7,161 nt of DNA from Paracoccaceae bacterium (GTDB lineage: Bacteria; Pseudomonadota; Alphaproteobacteria; Rhodobacterales; Rhodobacteraceae). Shown piece after piece: positions 5,965 through 7,161 of the stretch. The notes under the pieces are model-generated. The model searched no databases. It was not told where the DNA came from and saw nothing but the letters and a program-made list of their open reading frames with translations. A program made the translations under genes and the position numbers. The stretch's first letter is position 1. Every line of letters begins with the position of its first letter. The stretch covers positions 1-7,161 of the forward strand of contig JALXER010000107.1 of the NCBI GenBank assembly GCA_027069385.1, read 5' to 3'.

Positions 5965-6615
5965 TCAGGAACTGGGCTTTATCAATTCGCGAAGCAACTT
6001 GGCATGAATGGCCCGCGGATAGTCGCTAAACCCGCTGGAAGTGATCACAAAACCGCCGCGCGTGCGCACAAACCGGTTGTAAAAAGCGGTGATCGCGTTG
6101 CCCACGGTCTCGATCGCCAGACCGTTGATCTCTACACCCCGTTCCTGCGCCCGTCGCCGCGCATCCGAGGTTTCGGCCCCGGCGTTGGACGCCCCGTCCC
6201 CCGACACATCGATCACATGGCGCTGGCAATCCGGCACGACTGAGAATTGCTCGACCGCGAAATCAATCGCATCCCCGATGGCAGTCTTGGAAGCCTCCCA
6301 CTCGCGGGGCATGATCCGTACCTGCTCGCGAAACCCGTTGACATCGTCGATGGTGCGCATGCGCCGGAACGGGATCGCCAATGAATGCTCGTTATGGCCC
6401 GACCATTGCACCACCGCCAGCGCGATCTGGTCTTGCACCAGAACGTTGATGATTTGCGGGGTTTGCAGCGCATCGGCCAACCCGTCAACCTGATAGCGGT
6501 ATTCGCCAATATCGATCGAGCTGGAAACATCGATGGCCAGAATCAACGCGGTCTTGCAGGCAAGAACCGGTGTCGCAACCAGCCAGATGAACAATGCCGT
6601 GAAAAGGTGCTTCAT
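5965..6615 (-). CDS. DUF1194 secreted VWA-like protein
   Basis: This 216-residue protein matches the DUF1194 family, a VWA-like group of exported proteins in alphaproteobacteria whose role is not established. Residues 1-19 are a signal peptide (MKHLFTALFIWLVATPVLA), followed by CKTALILAIDVSSSID. The metal-site motif D-x-S-x-S is DVSSS at 29-33, with Thr111 (KTAIGDAI) and Asp140 (DVSGDG, 136-141) as likely further ligands. The end of the protein has GGFVITSSGFSDYPRAIHAKLLREL. Cys20 and Cys130 could form a disulfide. VLAC resembles a lipobox but has Leu at -2, so a lipoprotein is possible but less likely. It is first of a two-gene unit with the secreted protein at 5348-5962. Six G residues directly precede the ATG, a poor ribosome site, but the intact signal peptide supports this start. 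Confidence 0.9.
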   Translation of the reverse strand: MKHLFTALFIWLVATPVLACKTALILAIDVSSSIDIGEYRYQVDGLADALQTPQIINVLVQDQIALAVVQWSGHNEHSLAIPFRRMRTIDDVNGFREQVRIMPREWEASKTAIGDAIDFAVEQFSVVPDCQRHVIDVSGDGASNAGAETSDARRRAQERGVEINGLAIETVGNAITAFYNRFVRTRGGFVITSSGFSDYPRAIHAKLLRELIKPSS

Positions 6616-6705
6616 CCCCCCACTATGGCCGGTTTCCCCAATAAATCAAGCCCCGGCCCCTGGTGGCCTTCGGGGGCGCGGGGCATTGAGCCCCCCGCCG
6701 GCGAA

Positions 6706-6722
6706 ACATCGACAAGCGATGT
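6706..6722. repeat. Inverted repeat ACATCG-N5-CGATGT
   Basis: Perfect 6-bp arms with a 5-nt loop (ACAAG) lie in the spacer upstream of the DUF1194 gene. This is part of the hairpin cluster. Confidence 0.5.
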
Positions 6723-6743
6723 GTCCCGGTGGCCAAGGCTCGC

Positions 6744-6753
6744 CTGCGCGCAG
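6744..6753. repeat. 10-bp palindrome CTGCGCGCAG
   Basis: A perfect palindrome without a spacer lies between the 6706 and 6760 hairpins. It could be a protein site or part of a larger folded element. Confidence 0.4.
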
Positions 6754-6759
6754 CGCCGG

Positions 6760-6787
6760 ATTTTTGTGGGGGAACACCCACAAAAAT
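6760..6787. repeat. Perfect 11-bp hairpin ATTTTTGTGGG-N6-CCCACAAAAAT
   Basis: This is the strongest dyad in the window: 11 perfect pairs around GGAACA. On both strands the 3' arm is A-rich, and no T-run follows on either strand, so it does not fit a classical intrinsic terminator. It may stabilise RNA 3' ends after hslO or be a core part of a repeat element. Confidence 0.65.
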
Positions 6788-6832
6788 TGGCCCGATGGCG
6801 TCAGCCGAGGGCCCGGCCCAACCGGCGGAGGG

Positions 6833-6850
6833 GTTTTCGCTTGCGAAAAC
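6833..6850. repeat. Perfect 8-bp hairpin GTTTTCGC-TT-GCGAAAAC
   Basis: Eight perfect pairs with a 2-nt centre start 27 nt after the Hsp33 stop on the minus strand. The 3' arm is A-rich on either strand and there is no T-run, as in the 6760 hairpin. It is possibly an atypical transcript-end signal for hslO. Confidence 0.55.
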
Positions 6851-6877
6851 ACCGACGACGGGCGGGAGAGGTCCGGC

Positions 6878-7161
6878 TTAGGGCGCGGCGTCTTTGCCAA
6901 GCAATTCAGGGGCGAATTCGTAATGGGCTCCGCAGAACTGGCAATCGGCGGTCACCTTGCCCTTGACGGTCATAGTCTTGATATCTTTGGCCGAATAGAT
7001 CGACATGGCCTGTTTCACCTTGTCAGGACCACAGGTGCAACCAAATGCGATACGCTGCGGGTCAAAACTGCGCGGCGCGTCTTCGCTAAACAGCCGGACC
7101 AGCAATTGCGCGGGCGCGACATGTGGGCCGATCAGTTCGGTTAGTTCCACACTTTCCAGCA
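6878..7161 (-). CDS. hslO: Hsp33 redox-regulated chaperone, C-terminal part, runs off the right edge
   Basis: The 93 visible residues are the C-terminal end of Hsp33, a cytoplasmic holdase chaperone switched on by oxidative stress. The zinc-binding redox switch is complete: the FGCTCG pair and the CQFC pair form CxC-X29-CxxC, within the family's usual spacing. The segment before it, with LTELIGPHVAPAQLLVRLF, matches the region that precedes the switch in the family. Frame is continuous to the window edge, so the N-terminal chaperone domain lies outside. It ends in TAA and then a hairpin-rich spacer. It is on the same strand as the DUF1194 unit but 262 nt away, so co-transcription is uncertain. 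Confidence 0.93.
   Translation of the reverse strand, partial: LESVELTELIGPHVAPAQLLVRLFSEDAPRSFDPQRIAFGCTCGPDKVKQAMSIYSAKDIKTMTVKGKVTADCQFCGAHYEFAPELLGKDAAP

Larger units (their letters stand above)
6616..6877. other. Non-coding, hairpin-dense spacer between hslO and the DUF1194 gene
   Basis: This 262-nt stretch follows the Hsp33 stop and precedes the DUF1194 start, both on the minus strand. I see no gene in it. It carries at least four perfect inverted repeats (listed separately) and a directly repeated GGTGGCC (6662-6668 and 6728-6734). It also has an imperfect GC stem, GGGGC-ATTGA-GCCCC (6680-6694). None of the stems has a T-run on the minus strand, so no standard terminator for hslO is evident. 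The promoter of the DUF1194 unit should be here, but I found no convincing one. The density of hairpins suggests a dispersed intergenic repeat, which is an inference. Confidence 0.6.

Noticed and set aside
6554..6615. Lipoprotein signal in the DUF1194 protein (VLAC)
   Set aside because: Leu at the -2 position departs from the usual lipobox, and a cysteine right after the signal peptide can instead be a disulfide partner of Cys130. Kept only as an alternative.
6616..6650. Promoter TTGATT-N16-CATAGT before the DUF1194 gene
   Set aside because: The -10-like box would place the transcription start at the ATG itself, with a run of six G before it. This is possible only for a leaderless message and too weak to annotate.
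6385..7144. Plus-strand open frames (193 and 203 codons) running across the DUF1194 start, the hairpin spacer and the Hsp33 gene
   Set aside because: They are antisense to DUF1194 and Hsp33, whose motifs are clear. The products are Arg/Pro/Gly-rich and low in complexity, and the middle part encodes palindromes.

Overview
The window looks like chromosomal DNA of a GC-rich alphaproteobacterium, probably of the Rhodobacterales/Roseobacter type. I infer this from the codon use, from the DUF1194 protein (a family common in alphaproteobacteria), and from the form of the acyl-CoA ligase and Hsp33. No tRNA, rRNA, CRISPR array, transposase or phage gene is visible.

Layout. Positions 1-1079 (minus strand) hold the N-terminal 359 residues of a long-chain acyl-CoA ligase that runs off the left edge. 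A divergent intergenic region (1080-1321) follows, with three short inverted repeats that all have a 4-nt spacer. On the plus strand, an ECF-type sigma factor (1322-1864) overlaps by ATGA the start of a 730-residue membrane-anchored von Willebrand factor A (VWA) protein of the YfbK type (1861-4053). Two hairpins follow its stop, the second a good intrinsic terminator. A six-helix membrane protein of unknown function (4197-5351) then ends in a 4-nt stop-to-stop overlap with a minus-strand pair: a small secreted protein of unknown function (5348-5962) and, 2 nt upstream of it, a DUF1194 secreted VWA-like protein (5965-6615). A 262-nt hairpin-rich spacer separates these from the C-terminal part of Hsp33 (6878-7161), which runs off the right edge.

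How the genes may work together. The sigma factor and the YfbK-like protein are translationally coupled. The latter has about 77 N-terminal residues that should be cytoplasmic, one transmembrane helix, a long Pro/Ala/acidic linker, and a VWA module with an intact metal site outside the membrane. This suggests that it senses an envelope signal and controls the sigma factor, that is, an anti-sigma factor fused to a VWA sensor. That role is an inference. Four consecutive genes (YfbK-like, six-helix protein, four-cysteine secreted protein, DUF1194 protein) are all predicted to act at or outside the inner membrane. They form a possible envelope-function neighbourhood between two housekeeping genes.

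The best candidates for something undescribed are the sigma/VWA pair, the unknown envelope proteins beside it, and the hairpin-dense spacer before hslO, which has the look of a dispersed intergenic repeat.
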